Assembly: GCF_026586665.1 (NCBI RefSeq)
Contig: NZ_JAODIY010000013.1
Span: 62,001-126,000, forward strand
Direction of reading: 5' to 3'
Source of the DNA: Halovenus rubra
GTDB taxonomy: Archaea > Halobacteriota > Halobacteria > Halobacteriales > Haloarculaceae
Length of the DNA: 64,000 bases
The notes beneath the pieces were generated by a model, which saw only the letters and a list, made by a program, of their open reading frames with translations, was not told the DNA's origin and did not search any database. This document shows, piece by piece, positions 25,823 through 34,871 of the stretch. Numbering within the stretch: position 1 is the first letter of the stretch; every line of letters starts with the position of its first letter. Made by a program: the position numbers and the translations under genes.

Positions 25823-28800
25823 TTAATCATCGGCTGGTACCTCCGACCCGCCTGAGAGGTCGATTCCGGTCACTGCAGAGACATTGTTCTCTTGCATCGT
25901 CACTCCGATTGCGCGCTCAGACCGTTCGAGCATCGCCGACCGGTGAGAGACGACAACAAACTGGGCCTCTCCCGCGAGTTCATCGACAAGTTCACCGACG
26001 AGTTCTGCGTTCGCTGCATCGAGGAATGCATCAACCTCGTCCAGCGCGTAGAACGGTGCCGGGTTGTGACGCTGGATTGCGAAAATAAATGCAAGTGCAG
26101 TCAACGATTTCTCACCGCCACTCATGGCGTTAAGCCGCTGAATCGGCTTATCTCCCGGTTGGGCTTTCATTGTTAGCCCACCCTCGAATGGGTCAGCCTC
26201 ACTTTCGAGGTGCAGTTGTCCGGTGCCGTCCGAGAGACGTTCGAAGATTGTTTGAAACTGCTCGTCGATTGCCGTGTAAGATTCCATGAACGTCTCTTTT
26301 TTGCGCGCTTCGAATTTGTCGATGCGGTTGCGAATGCCATCGGCCTCTTCGACGAGCGTCGCTTTCTTGTCTTGGAGCTCAGACAGTTCCTCTTGGACCG
26401 TATCGTACTCCTCAATTGCGAGCATGTTGACTGGTTCAAGCGCAGACATCTCGCCTTCGAGCCGGGCAATCTCTGCTTCGACTTCGTCGTGGTCGGGGAC
26501 CTCCTCGGGATCGTAGTCTCCGACCTCGCTTTCGAGTTCCGTTATCTCCCAGTCAAGTGTCTCTTTGTCCTGACGCAACTCCGTGAGCTCTGTCTCAGTT
26601 TCTGAGACACGCTCTTTGGCTTCGTCGCGTTGTGTCCGTGCCTCGTCGACATCCTTGCGAAGCGATTCTCGCTCGGATTTGAGCTCGGCGAGTTCCGCTT
26701 CGAGCTCTGCCACTTCTGTTTCCTTTTCGTCGAGTTCAGTTTCCTTGTCTGTGATTGTCGCTTCGAGAGTCTCGATTTGTGCCTCGGCGTCGGCTTTGCG
26801 GTTCTGTGCGTCTTCGATTGTCTCGTTGCGTTCCTCGATTGCTTCTTCGGCGTACTCTTTTTCGAGCGTTACCTGGTTGAGTTCGCTTTCGATGTCGTCA
26901 ATACGAGCGTTCGCGTCATCGATTTCTTCCCGAATTGATTCCGCTTTTGCCGTCAGCTCCGGCAGTTCCGAATCTGCCACCTCGGCCTCCAGTTCGTCGA
27001 TAGCTGACTGGATTATGGCGATAGCTTCGTTCTGGTCGGCAATTGCCGCTTCGAGCTCATCCATCTTGTCCGAGACCTCCTCACGGTCGGTCTCAATTTC
27101 GTCGAGTTCGTCAGTTAGCCGTGTGATTCGAGACTCTGTTTCGGCGACCTCGCTTTCGCGTTTCTCGATATCGGACTCGATTTCTCGAACCTGCTCGGCA
27201 GCCTCAGTTTCGCGGTCACGAGCGTCTTCGAGTCTGTCCTCAAGTTCACGAACCTCTGTCCGGACCGACTGTCGCTTCTCTTCGAGTTCGTTGATACGGG
27301 CCGCAACTCGTTCGAGTTGGCCATCGGTCCCCTCAAACGAGTAGCGAGACCCTTTCTTTGACCCACCCGTCATCGCCCCCGACTTCTCGACGAGGTCGCC
27401 ATCCAGCGTGACAATGCGGAAATTACCCATCAGTTCACGGGCCGTCTCGATGGTGTCGACGACAAGGGTGTCGCCGAGTACATACGAGAAGATACCTGCG
27501 TACTCCCGCTCGAAATCAACGAGATTGTACGCGAAATCAACGACACCCTCGTGGTCGGGCAGGGACGGCAACGAACGTTGACTCATCTTCGTGATAGGCA
27601 AGAACGTTGCCCGCCCCGCGTTGCGGGATTTAAGAAATTCAATACAGCGTTGGCCCACCTGGTCGTCATCAGTCACGACGTTCGCCAGTCGTCCACCAGC
27701 AGCTGTCTCACACGCTGTTGCGTACTGATTCGAGACACTCCCGAGCTGGGCGACAGTTCCGTGAACACCGTCGACACCGGCGTTTAGAATGGCGGTCACT
27801 GCGCGACCATATGAGCTATCGCCCGACTGTCCCGCCTTGGCTTCGAGTTCTGCGTACTCTTGTTGTGCGGCGTTGAGTGTGTCCTCGATATCATCAAGGT
27901 CGCCTTGCCGCTCTCGTTTCTCGATTCGCAAGTCGTCTACCACTTTCCCGATTGTCTCGTGGTTCTCGTTTGCTTTTTCGAGTTCTACTTCGAGGTCCTC
28001 GATATCCGCTTTTATTTTTGGAATCTGTGCCGTTGCTTCTTCAATTGCCTCTTGCTTTTCGCGTTTCTCTGAAGATCGCCGACGAGCCTCATCGAGCAGC
28101 CGATCTTGCTCGCGCTGGAGGTCGTTTTTCTCTGCTTTTGCTGCCTCTAGTTCCTCTTTTTTGCTCTGGAGGTCGTTTTTGACTTCCTCGAACTCCTCGC
28201 CAACGTCGTCGATACGAGCCTCGACTGCGTCGAGTGACTGCTCTTTTTCCTGAACGTCAGCGGCAATAGATGACTTCTCAACTTTCAGCTCTCGGATATC
28301 ACCTTCAAGCTCATCGAGTTCTTCTTGTTTGCGGTCAATCTCGACAAATGCCTGCTTTCGGTCGCTTTCGGCGTCTTCAATACGGGCCTGTTGTGACTCG
28401 ATTTTGTCTTCGAGGCGGGCAATATCACCTTTTATTTCTTCCATCTCGCGCTTGATGGCGAGTTGCTCGTCTTCGCCTTTGCGCTCAATTTCGCCGTTGA
28501 GATGGTCCAGTTCGCTTTCAAGTCGCATCAGTTCACCCTGATGCTCGTCGAGGGTCGACTGGCGCGTTTCGAGTGTCTCGGTTGTCTCCGTAATAGTATC
28601 CTCGACAGTGGCAAGCTCCTCGCGTTTCGTTTCAAGCTCGGCCGCCTTACGATAGCTCTCGTATGTTTCTTTCTCTTCTCTGAGAGTCTGATACTGGAGG
28701 GCAGTCTGGCGTTCGTCTTCGAGTTGGTCGAGGCGGTCAGTTTTTTCTTCAATACGGAGTTCAGCCTCTTCGATTCGGTCCTCGACGACATCGAGTTCCT

Positions 28801-29395
28801 CGAAGGCGGCGTCTTTCTTTTCGTCAAATTGTGCAACGCCGGCGATTTCGTCGATAATCTCTCGCCGCGTTCCGGGCGTCATGTTGATTATCTCAGTTAC
28901 GTCGCCTTGCATCACGACGTTGTAACCTTCAGGTGTGATGCCTGCTTGTGCAAGCAACTCTTGGATATCCGAAAGGTTCACCGACCGCCCGTTGATGTAG
29001 TAATAAGAATAGTAGTTTTCTTCAGTCTCTTTGACCCGGCGTTTGACCTGAATTTCGTCGACATCGCCAATATCCTCGGTGCCAGCAGCGTTGATAACCT
29101 GGGACCGCTCCAGTGTCCGGTCGGAGTTGTCAAAGATTACTTCGACGCTTGCCTCGCGCTGTCCCTGAAATGATTCGCCATCTTGGTGACCCGGATTGTA
29201 AATGAGGTCCGTGAGTTTCTCAGCTCGGATACCTGAGGTTCGGGCTAAGCCAAGCGCGAACAGAATTGAGTCGATGACGTTCGACTTTCCCGAGCCGTTT
29301 GGGCCAGTTACAGTCGTGAAGTCCTCGTAGAATGGGATTCGGGTTTTCTGTCCGAAACTCTTGAAATTATCGAGGACGAGCTCTTTAATGTACAT
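25823..29395 (-). CDS. smc: Chromosome segregation ATPase SMC
   Basis: An 1190-residue SMC protein. Walker A FTTVTGPNGSGKSNVID (about residues 27-43) is at the N-terminus; the signature LNAMSGGEKSLTALAFIFA, Walker B PFYALDEVDAFLD and the D-loop are at the C-terminus. Between them are two long coiled-coil arms (about 170-500 and 670-1010) of Glu/Lys/Gln-rich heptads, separated by the hinge (about 510-660) with Gly-rich pieces such as GVDGVHGTVAQLG and GDLVEKSGAMTGGSKKG. Length and domain order are normal. It is followed by scpA; upstream is a small coiled-coil gene on the same strand. Confidence 0.98.
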   Translation of the reverse strand: MYIKELVLDNFKSFGQKTRIPFYEDFTTVTGPNGSGKSNVIDSILFALGLARTSGIRAEKLTDLIYNPGHQDGESFQGQREASVEVIFDNSDRTLERSQVINAAGTEDIGDVDEIQVKRRVKETEENYYSYYYINGRSVNLSDIQELLAQAGITPEGYNVVMQGDVTEIINMTPGTRREIIDEIAGVAQFDEKKDAAFEELDVVEDRIEEAELRIEEKTDRLDQLEDERQTALQYQTLREEKETYESYRKAAELETKREELATVEDTITETTETLETRQSTLDEHQGELMRLESELDHLNGEIERKGEDEQLAIKREMEEIKGDIARLEDKIESQQARIEDAESDRKQAFVEIDRKQEELDELEGDIRELKVEKSSIAADVQEKEQSLDAVEARIDDVGEEFEEVKNDLQSKKEELEAAKAEKNDLQREQDRLLDEARRRSSEKREKQEAIEEATAQIPKIKADIEDLEVELEKANENHETIGKVVDDLRIEKRERQGDLDDIEDTLNAAQQEYAELEAKAGQSGDSSYGRAVTAILNAGVDGVHGTVAQLGSVSNQYATACETAAGGRLANVVTDDDQVGQRCIEFLKSRNAGRATFLPITKMSQRSLPSLPDHEGVVDFAYNLVDFEREYAGIFSYVLGDTLVVDTIETARELMGNFRIVTLDGDLVEKSGAMTGGSKKGSRYSFEGTDGQLERVAARINELEEKRQSVRTEVRELEDRLEDARDRETEAAEQVREIESDIEKRESEVAETESRITRLTDELDEIETDREEVSDKMDELEAAIADQNEAIAIIQSAIDELEAEVADSELPELTAKAESIREEIDDANARIDDIESELNQVTLEKEYAEEAIEERNETIEDAQNRKADAEAQIETLEATITDKETELDEKETEVAELEAELAELKSERESLRKDVDEARTQRDEAKERVSETETELTELRQDKETLDWEITELESEVGDYDPEEVPDHDEVEAEIARLEGEMSALEPVNMLAIEEYDTVQEELSELQDKKATLVEEADGIRNRIDKFEARKKETFMESYTAIDEQFQTIFERLSDGTGQLHLESEADPFEGGLTMKAQPGDKPIQRLNAMSGGEKSLTALAFIFAIQRHNPAPFYALDEVDAFLDAANAELVGELVDELAGEAQFVVVSHRSAMLERSERAIGVTMQENNVSAVTGIDLSGGSEVPADD

Positions 29396-29422
29396 AGGGA
29401 TGCTCGCGGAGTGACGACGGCC

Positions 29423-29710
29423 TCACGCGATGATGATATCGTCTTCCGTCTCCTCCGTGTTATCTTCCTCGTCGTATGCCTCGCTTTTAGTTGCTTCGCC
29501 TGTGTCCGGCGATTCTTCGGTTTGAGGCGGGTCGGCTGCTGTCGTCTCGTCGCTTGACGATTCGGGAACGAATCCAAGCTGGTCGTCGACTGCACCCTCC
29601 AGCTCGCGGATTCGGACCTTGGATTCGACCAATTCGTCGGTCAGCCCTTCGACCGAGGCCTCAAGTTCCTGAACTCGTGCTTCAAGTTCCTCGACTCTGT
29701 TGCCACACAT
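29423..29710 (-). CDS. Small coiled-coil protein upstream of smc
   Basis: A 95-residue haloarchaeal protein: a short coiled coil (NRVEELEARVQELEASVEGL, continuing to about residue 38 with LVESKVRIRELEGAV) and a long acidic, disordered tail that ends DDIIIA. It resembles a DUF7518-type family of bZIP-like proteins that I recall from haloarchaea. ATG at 29710 is chosen since the upstream residues do not continue the heptads. It lies 27 bases before smc on the same strand, and smc-scpA follow, so an accessory role to SMC is possible but not shown. Confidence 0.8.
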   Translation of the reverse strand: MCGNRVEELEARVQELEASVEGLTDELVESKVRIRELEGAVDDQLGFVPESSSDETTAADPPQTEESPDTGEATKSEAYDEEDNTEETEDDIIIA

Positions 29711-29918
29711 ACTAATCATCGTTCCTGCCGTCGCATATAAACATACGTCAGACAATGATGTTCGATCTTACACATATCTCTGTAGGGTTGTCTGGAAAGC
29801 TTCGCAGTGTAGAACATAGTTGTGACTGGCACGTTCGATACAAGCAAAACGGCGACCACAAACAGACGTGTTCAGCCGAGGGAACACATTTTATTTGAGT
29901 CCAACAGAAAGTAGAGCT

Positions 29919-30566
29919 ATGAGCGACCCCCGGCGACGGACCCTACTTACGATGGTTGTGTCAGTCGGACTTGCTGGATGCCTAAACGAGACCGACGACT
30001 CCTCTAACTCTAGGGACCCGTCCCCGACAGAGAGTCCCTCGTCGGCGACGGCGACGGCGACAGCGGACCCATCAACGCCAACGCCAACCCCAACGGAAAA
30101 CGAGTCGGATACGACAACACCACCTGAGAAAGCCACGCAAACGCCGACAGAAGGGACCGACAGAGAGATATTCTCCGACTACGAGATGGAAACAGTCTCG
30201 GTACAGACGACCGGGGGAGAGGGGTTGGGTTCAGTTCGTGCCGCTATCGCAGATACGCCATCTCTTCGGCAGACTGGCCTCAGCGATACTGAAACCCTCC
30301 CGGAGAACTATGGGATGTTGTTTGTCTTCGATTCTGTTGATGACTGGACGTTCATAATGCCGGATATGGATTTTGGCATCGATATTATTTATGCCGATGC
30401 TACGGGCGAGATTACGACGATTCATCATGCACCTAAACCCGGTCCCGACGAGGATGGAAGCGAACAAGAGTACCCCGGACGGGGCCAGTATGTCCTCGAA
30501 GTGAACAAAGAATGGACAACAGAACGCGGCGTCGAAAGAGGAGATATTCTCGATTTCCAGCTGTGA
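29919..30566 (+). CDS. DUF192 lipoprotein
   Basis: A 215-residue lipoprotein. DPRRRTLLTMVVSVGLAGC provides a Tat-like RR motif and lipobox Cys; residues 25-85 are a Ser/Thr/Pro-rich spacer typical of haloarchaeal lipoproteins. The C-terminal domain is DUF192: VRAAIADTPSLRQTGLSDTE, then GMLFVFDSVDDWTFIMPDM and DIIYADATGEITTIHHAPK. Known DUF192 proteins are small beta-barrels without an established enzymatic role. ATG at 29919 fits the signal peptide; the longer frame upstream would bury it. It converges with the AAA ATPase gene with 12 bases between stops. Confidence 0.88.
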   Translation: MSDPRRRTLLTMVVSVGLAGCLNETDDSSNSRDPSPTESPSSATATATADPSTPTPTPTENESDTTTPPEKATQTPTEGTDREIFSDYEMETVSVQTTGGEGLGSVRAAIADTPSLRQTGLSDTETLPENYGMLFVFDSVDDWTFIMPDMDFGIDIIYADATGEITTIHHAPKPGPDEDGSEQEYPGRGQYVLEVNKEWTTERGVERGDILDFQL

Positions 30567-30578
30567 CCAATTAGCCGT

Positions 30579-31904
30579 TTAATCGTGGCTGTGGTCGCTT
30601 CCGTCACTGTCGAAGCTTCCACCTGCGACCAAGGCGTCGTGGTCTCCTTCAATCATATCGAGATTTTTGAGTGTGTCACGTTCCTCGAAATCCTCGACCG
30701 CATCGACGAGGTCTTGCTGTGTGAGGGTTGTCCGTTCTTCGGTCAATGCTTCGAGAACAGCTTCACGAAGCACGAGCCGAAGGTCGCTTCCGGTAAGCCC
30801 CTGTGTCAAGTCGGCTATCTTGTCGGGTTCGAAGTCGACAATATCCATCTCTTCGGTGACAATACGCAGGATATCAGCCCGCATCGGCGAGTCGGGTTTC
30901 GGGAAGTTTACAATCTCGTCAAACCGCCGCCAAGCTGCCGCATCAAGCTGGTCTGGGTGGTTGGTTGCCCCAATAAGCAACACCTCGTCGCGAATGAGCG
31001 ATACCTCGTCGATGCTTTTTAACAGTGTATTAACTGCGCGTTTGATTGCAGCGTGTTCGTCACTGGCACGAGTCTTGGCCACGAAATCAAACTCGTCGAT
31101 GAACAGGATACACGGCGAGAGACGTTTGGCAACTTCGAATGTCTTCTCGACGTTTTTAGCTGTCTCCCCGAGATACTGGCTTGTAATCATCGACAGTTTG
31201 ACTTCGACACTTGGCAGCCCAAGTTTACTGGCGAGTGCGCGTGCGACAGACGTTTTTCCCGTTCCGGGCGGTCCAACGAACAGGAGTTTTCCGATTTCAC
31301 GCAGGCCAACGTTCGCAAGGTACTCCCGGTGTTCGATGGCCTTAACGATTTTTTGAATTTCGCCTTCCTGTTCGCTCGTGAGGACGATATCGTCGAGTGA
31401 TAGCTCGATTTCCTCCGGTGCGCGAACGTCGACGAGGTCGAGCATCTCGTCTTCTTCGTCTTCGTCAAAGTACTCGTCGAGCAGAGCATCGATGAACGCT
31501 CTGTCTGCTCGGGCTGGTCGGTTGCTGTCGCGAGCAAGGTCGTAGCTCACGTCGTGCTCGTCTTCATATTCCGCAGCAAGGACTGGATTCTCGGCAAGTT
31601 GGGCCTCTTCGGCGTGATTGAGATACCACTCCGCTGCCATCGAGCGGTCGGTAAACTCTAGACTCCCAGAGAAGTTGTCGTGGTCAGTAAACATGAGTCC
31701 CGAAACTGCTTCCCACGGCCGGTCGACACCGGTCGCCTGTGACGCTGTGTCGACCGTGACCGAAAGGGGTCGTTCAATTGAGCCTTCACTCCAGAAGGGT
31801 GCTCGGTAGGACGGTGGCAGGTCGTCAGAGTCGAACTCTTGGTTTTCAGTGTACGTAAGCGCCGTCAGCATGAACTCAACGACAGCAAAGTCCGAATCGG
31901 TCAT
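30579..31904 (-). CDS. AAA+ ATPase
   Basis: A 441-residue ATPase. The N-terminal half (1-190) is an acidic domain (ALTYTENQEFDSDDLPPSYR, EYFDEDEEDEMLDLVDVR) without a domain I recognise. The AAA core follows: Walker A LLFVGPPGTGKTSVARAL, Walker B CILFIDEFDFVAKTR, sensor 1 VLLIGATNHPDQL, the arginine finger area AAWRRFDEIVNFP and sensor 2 GLTGSDLRLVLREAVLEA. The sequence is nearest to proteasome-type or Cdc48-like single AAA modules, but without the coiled coil or OB domain of PAN. The tail is acidic and rich in Ser, Asp and His. Substrate is unknown; I see no target gene nearby. Confidence 0.9.
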   Translation of the reverse strand: MTDSDFAVVEFMLTALTYTENQEFDSDDLPPSYRAPFWSEGSIERPLSVTVDTASQATGVDRPWEAVSGLMFTDHDNFSGSLEFTDRSMAAEWYLNHAEEAQLAENPVLAAEYEDEHDVSYDLARDSNRPARADRAFIDALLDEYFDEDEEDEMLDLVDVRAPEEIELSLDDIVLTSEQEGEIQKIVKAIEHREYLANVGLREIGKLLFVGPPGTGKTSVARALASKLGLPSVEVKLSMITSQYLGETAKNVEKTFEVAKRLSPCILFIDEFDFVAKTRASDEHAAIKRAVNTLLKSIDEVSLIRDEVLLIGATNHPDQLDAAAWRRFDEIVNFPKPDSPMRADILRIVTEEMDIVDFEPDKIADLTQGLTGSDLRLVLREAVLEALTEERTTLTQQDLVDAVEDFEERDTLKNLDMIEGDHDALVAGGSFDSDGSDHSHD

Positions 31905-32007
31905 TGCTCAATGGCTTGGTTGTGGGCAGGAATAAGTCAATCGAACTTCGGATTGGGAGCTCAAAGCAAAGCGAACTCACTTACAGGTCGCTCCGTTAGT
32001 GCTCAAC

Positions 32008-32652
32008 ATGAGCATGCGACAGACCGCAGCCGAGGTTGCAGTTGTCGATTACGGTCTGGGGAATCTCCGGAGTGTCACGCGAGGCCTCGAACGAGCGGGG
32101 GCTGCTGTCGATGTGACCGACGAAATGGATGCCATCGCTGCGGCGGATGGCATTGTGCTCCCCGGCGTTGGGGCGTTCAGCGAGGGGATGGAAAACGCTG
32201 GGCCGTTCCGTGACCTGCTCGTCGAGGAGGCGGAGGCCGGAACGCCGCTCTTTGGAATCTGCCTTGGGATGCAGATGTTACTCTCCTCTAGCGAGGAAGC
32301 GGAGTACGCTGGTGAGGGCGAAGCGCGCGGCCTTGGGCTTATTCCGGGAACAAATCGCCGCTTTCCTGAAACAGTCAAAATACCGCAGATGGGCTGGAAT
32401 ACACTGACTGTCCAGCGCGACCACCCACTTGTGGACGGAGTCAACGGCGAGTACGCGTATTTTGTTCACTCATACTATGCCGACCCCGAAAATGCGGACG
32501 CTGCCGTCGCAACAACGGACTACGGCGTCGATTTCCCAAGCATCATCGCCAACGAGCGTGGGAACGTCTTCGGGACTCAGTTCCATCCTGAGAAATCTGG
32601 CGAGACAGGACTGCAGATTCTACGAAACTTTGTCGACCTCTGTACAGAGTGA
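32008..32652 (+). CDS. hisH: Imidazole glycerol phosphate synthase, glutaminase subunit
   Basis: A 214-residue class I glutamine amidotransferase. The nucleophile is C85 in FGICLGMQML; H193 and E195 in GTQFHPEKS complete the triad. VAVVDYGLGNLRSV at the N-terminus and KIPQMGWNTL are HisH features. It supplies ammonia to HisF for histidine synthesis and purine recycling; hisF is not nearby, so the histidine genes are dispersed. The ATG at 32008 is preferred; ATG at 32014 and a GTG at 31999 are also possible. An ACTTAC box about 27 bases upstream points to a leaderless message. Confidence 0.96.
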   Translation: MSMRQTAAEVAVVDYGLGNLRSVTRGLERAGAAVDVTDEMDAIAAADGIVLPGVGAFSEGMENAGPFRDLLVEEAEAGTPLFGICLGMQMLLSSSEEAEYAGEGEARGLGLIPGTNRRFPETVKIPQMGWNTLTVQRDHPLVDGVNGEYAYFVHSYYADPENADAAVATTDYGVDFPSIIANERGNVFGTQFHPEKSGETGLQILRNFVDLCTE

Positions 32653-32664
32653 GAGTCGGCTGGT

Positions 32665-33573
32665 TTACTCCGCGGTCGTCGGTAACTGTTGTACACCAGC
32701 AGACTCTGTCGGCTTGCCAAACGTCTCAGGATGAAAGACAGCCGCGAGATGTTCAACCGCGTCGACAAGGCGTGGTGTCCACCGTGTCAAGTAGGCGCTT
32801 CCGTCAAGTGCATAGACACGCTCTTCTTTGACTGCCTGTAGCTCGTGCCATTCTTGATGCTCCGTGAGTTCGTACAGTTGGCGGTGTGTCCGTTCGAGGT
32901 TGAACCCACAGGGAGCGACAACGATGACCGCAGGGTCGAGCGCCAACAGCCGGCCCCAGTCGATTGGAACAGAGTCTTCGCCAGAGGCAATGATTCCATA
33001 CTCGCCGCCGGCGGCTTCGACCACATCGGGGACCCAACGCCCAGCCTGTCGAAGCGGGTCTAACCACTCTAAAACCGCTGTCCGGGGTCGACTTTCATCG
33101 GGAAGACGACGGTTTACAGTCTCGATACGCTCTCGAAGTGACCCAACTAGCTCTGTCGCCTCTGTATCAGCACCAGTAGCTGCTCCAACGTCACGGATGC
33201 AGTCGAAAACGTCCTCAAGTGTGCTCGCCTGTAACGCAAGCACGTCGGGGTCAGACTGGAGGTCTGTCAGCGTCTCATCGACGAGTATCTCGTCGACTGC
33301 ACAGACGCCACAGACCCCCTGCGTGATAATAAGGTCGGGTTCTACGGCGTCGATAGTCGCTGTCTCCATCTCGTAGAGGTGGCCGTCAGCGGTCGCCGAC
33401 CGAACTTGCTCATGCCTCTCAGCGCTTTCCTCCGCGTCCACTTTAGACACGTCAATTGTCGGGAGGTCCGTCGCTGCCGGCGGGTAATCACAGGAATGTG
33501 AGACTGCCACCGGCTCAATTCCGAGGGCGTACAGGATTTCGGTTGAGGACGGCGAGGTTGAGATAACTCTCAT
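32665..33573 (-). CDS. Corrinoid-binding protein without signal peptide
   Basis: A 302-residue protein with the BtuF/FecB-like fold: MRVISTSPSSTEILYALGI at the N-terminus, VDAVEPDLIITQGVCGVCAVDE in pieces (DAVEPDLIITQGVC and CGVCAVDEIL), DVFDCIRDVGAATG, and a C-terminal helix WTPRLVDAVEHLAAVFHPE. It starts directly with the first beta strand, without any secretion signal, so it is probably cytoplasmic; many haloarchaea and bacteria have such cobalamin-binding proteins beside cobamide genes. A CxxC pair near residue 90 (CGVC) may bind metal or corrinoid. It lies four bases after a signal-bearing homologue on the same strand. Function is inferred. Confidence 0.85.
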   Translation of the reverse strand: MRVISTSPSSTEILYALGIEPVAVSHSCDYPPAATDLPTIDVSKVDAEESAERHEQVRSATADGHLYEMETATIDAVEPDLIITQGVCGVCAVDEILVDETLTDLQSDPDVLALQASTLEDVFDCIRDVGAATGADTEATELVGSLRERIETVNRRLPDESRPRTAVLEWLDPLRQAGRWVPDVVEAAGGEYGIIASGEDSVPIDWGRLLALDPAVIVVAPCGFNLERTHRQLYELTEHQEWHELQAVKEERVYALDGSAYLTRWTPRLVDAVEHLAAVFHPETFGKPTESAGVQQLPTTAE

Positions 33574-33577
33574 CCCG

Positions 33578-34774
33578 TCAAGAACCTCTGCGGAGACGGC
33601 TCGTGCCCAGTGCCATAACCGAAAGCACGACTGCGCCAAGAGCAACAGCGATGCCGAACCCGGAACCGTCATCGTCGCTATTCGAATCCGACACAGGAGT
33701 CTCTGTTGGCTCGTCAGTTGCTGTCGGCTCGTCGGTTGCCGTCATCTCTGGCGTGCTCGGCTCCTCGGTCGACGTGGTTTCTGGTGTCGCTGTCTTCTGT
33801 GGCGTTTCCGTTGCTGTCGGCGTCGACTCCGCCGCATCGACTGCTTCAGCGTACGCCTCGGGGTGGAACGTCTGTGCAAGTTCCGTGATCGAGTAGATGA
33901 TTCGTGGCGCTGGACGGTTGAGTGTAGTTATATCGACAATGACTGTCTGGTCTTGTTTCACAGCAGCCGTCTGGTTGTAACCTTCACCGTTGGGCACCTC
34001 GGGCGAATCCGAATTGAGGACAATCCACTCCGGGTTCTCTGACAGAACAATTTCCTCGTTTACCGGCTGGTACCCTTCAATACCTGCATCAGCTGCAATG
34101 TTGTTCCCGCCAGCAGTTTCGAGAATTTCGTGAATGTGGGTTCCAGTACCCGTCGTGTATCCGTAGAACGTGTAAAGTACGTCTGTTTTTTCTTTGCTTT
34201 CAACCGCGTTTTCGACAATTTCGAGCTGTTCATCCATCCAGTCGACCGTTTCCTGTGCCCCTTCACACGCACCAACGAGCTGGCCCGTTTCGAGCGTTCG
34301 CTGTCGAACCTCGTCAATAGAGCCGGCGGTTGGGTACGCATAGACAGTCAGTCCGGCGTCACGGAGTGTTTTGACATCTTCTTTTGTTGTAACCGTCGAC
34401 AGTGGTGCGAGGACGATATCGGGCTGCATGTCGATGACGATTTCGTGACTAATTGTCTGCCCCTCGTTCGAGATATTCTGCCGCTTTGCAGCGCCTTCAA
34501 GATTCGAGGCATGTTTCGTCACGCCTGTCACCTTTTCTTTTGCGCCAATTTCCCACATCGTCTGGGCAGCACTCGGGTTGAGTGTCACAACAGAGTCGGG
34601 TTCTTCTTCGACGGTTACCTCTGTTCCTGTGGCGTCTGTCTGTGTAACCGGAAACTCACACTCCGGTGCTTCCTGCCCCATCGTTGTATCGGTAGCGATA
34701 CCGGCCCCCGTCACGGTACCAACTATTCCGACAGCCAATACGACCGTCAGCACGATGCTGATTGCTCGTTTCAC
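33578..34774 (-). CDS. Surface-anchored corrinoid ABC substrate-binding protein (BtuF type)
   Basis: A 398-residue secreted protein. Starting at the GTG at 34774, RAISIVLTVVLAVGIVGTVT forms a signal peptide. The FecB/BtuF domain covers about 30-310 (DSVVTLNPSAAQTMWEIGA, QPDIVLAPLSTVTTKEDV, GYTTGTGTHIHEILETAGG). A Thr/Pro/Glu-rich spacer with tandem repeats follows, then GSGFGIAVALGAVVLSVMAL and a basic tail: this resembles a PGF-CTERM anchor processed by archaeosortase. BtuC and BtuD are not here. It faces the cobamide operon and shares its upstream region, and a dyad covers its TATA box, which suggests joint control by corrinoid supply. Confidence 0.9.
   Translation of the reverse strand: MKRAISIVLTVVLAVGIVGTVTGAGIATDTTMGQEAPECEFPVTQTDATGTEVTVEEEPDSVVTLNPSAAQTMWEIGAKEKVTGVTKHASNLEGAAKRQNISNEGQTISHEIVIDMQPDIVLAPLSTVTTKEDVKTLRDAGLTVYAYPTAGSIDEVRQRTLETGQLVGACEGAQETVDWMDEQLEIVENAVESKEKTDVLYTFYGYTTGTGTHIHEILETAGGNNIAADAGIEGYQPVNEEIVLSENPEWIVLNSDSPEVPNGEGYNQTAAVKQDQTVIVDITTLNRPAPRIIYSITELAQTFHPEAYAEAVDAAESTPTATETPQKTATPETTSTEEPSTPEMTATDEPTATDEPTETPVSDSNSDDDGSGFGIAVALGAVVLSVMALGTSRLRRGS
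33708..33743 (-). repeat. Two-copy 18-base tandem repeat in the spacer of the corrinoid-binding protein
   Basis: GGCTCGTCAGTTGCTGTC (33708-33725) is followed by GGCTCGTCGGTTGCCGTC (33726-33743), two 18-base units differing at two positions. On the coding strand they give TATDEP-type repeats within the Thr/Pro/Glu linker before the membrane anchor. Variation in copy number would change linker length. Confidence 0.75.
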
Positions 34775-34788
34775 GCCCAACCGTTGCG

Positions 34789-34810
34789 AGTAAAGCAATA
34801 AATATTTACT
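34789..34810. promoter_or_regulatory. Dyad covering the TATA box of the corrinoid-binding gene
   Basis: AGTAAA (34789-34794) and TTTACT (34805-34810) form a perfect 6-base dyad with a 10-base spacer; the spacer and arm contain the AT-rich ATAAATATTTA that lies about 28 bases before the start at 34774 and is the likely TATA box. A protein bound here would block promoter access. It lies between the corrinoid-uptake gene and cbiE, so a cobamide-responsive repressor is a natural but untested idea. Confidence 0.45.
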
Positions 34811-34871
34811 TATCTCAAATCTATTTGACTGCGTGTTAGTTCAGACACAGATGAGGGGGAGCTAGTGCCAG

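Noticed and set aside
26583-27344. A 253-codon open frame opposite the smc coiled-coil region
   Set aside because: It is Ser/Leu-rich reverse complement of Glu/Gln-rich heptads, a common artefact antisense to coiled coils; no family signature.
33690-33850. Thr/Pro/Glu repeats as a possible CRISPR-like or mobile repeat
   Set aside because: They are in-frame linker repeats typical of surface-anchored haloarchaeal proteins.
34775-34871. Cobalamin riboswitch before the corrinoid genes
   Set aside because: The region is too short and lacks the conserved B12-box; only the short dyad is present.
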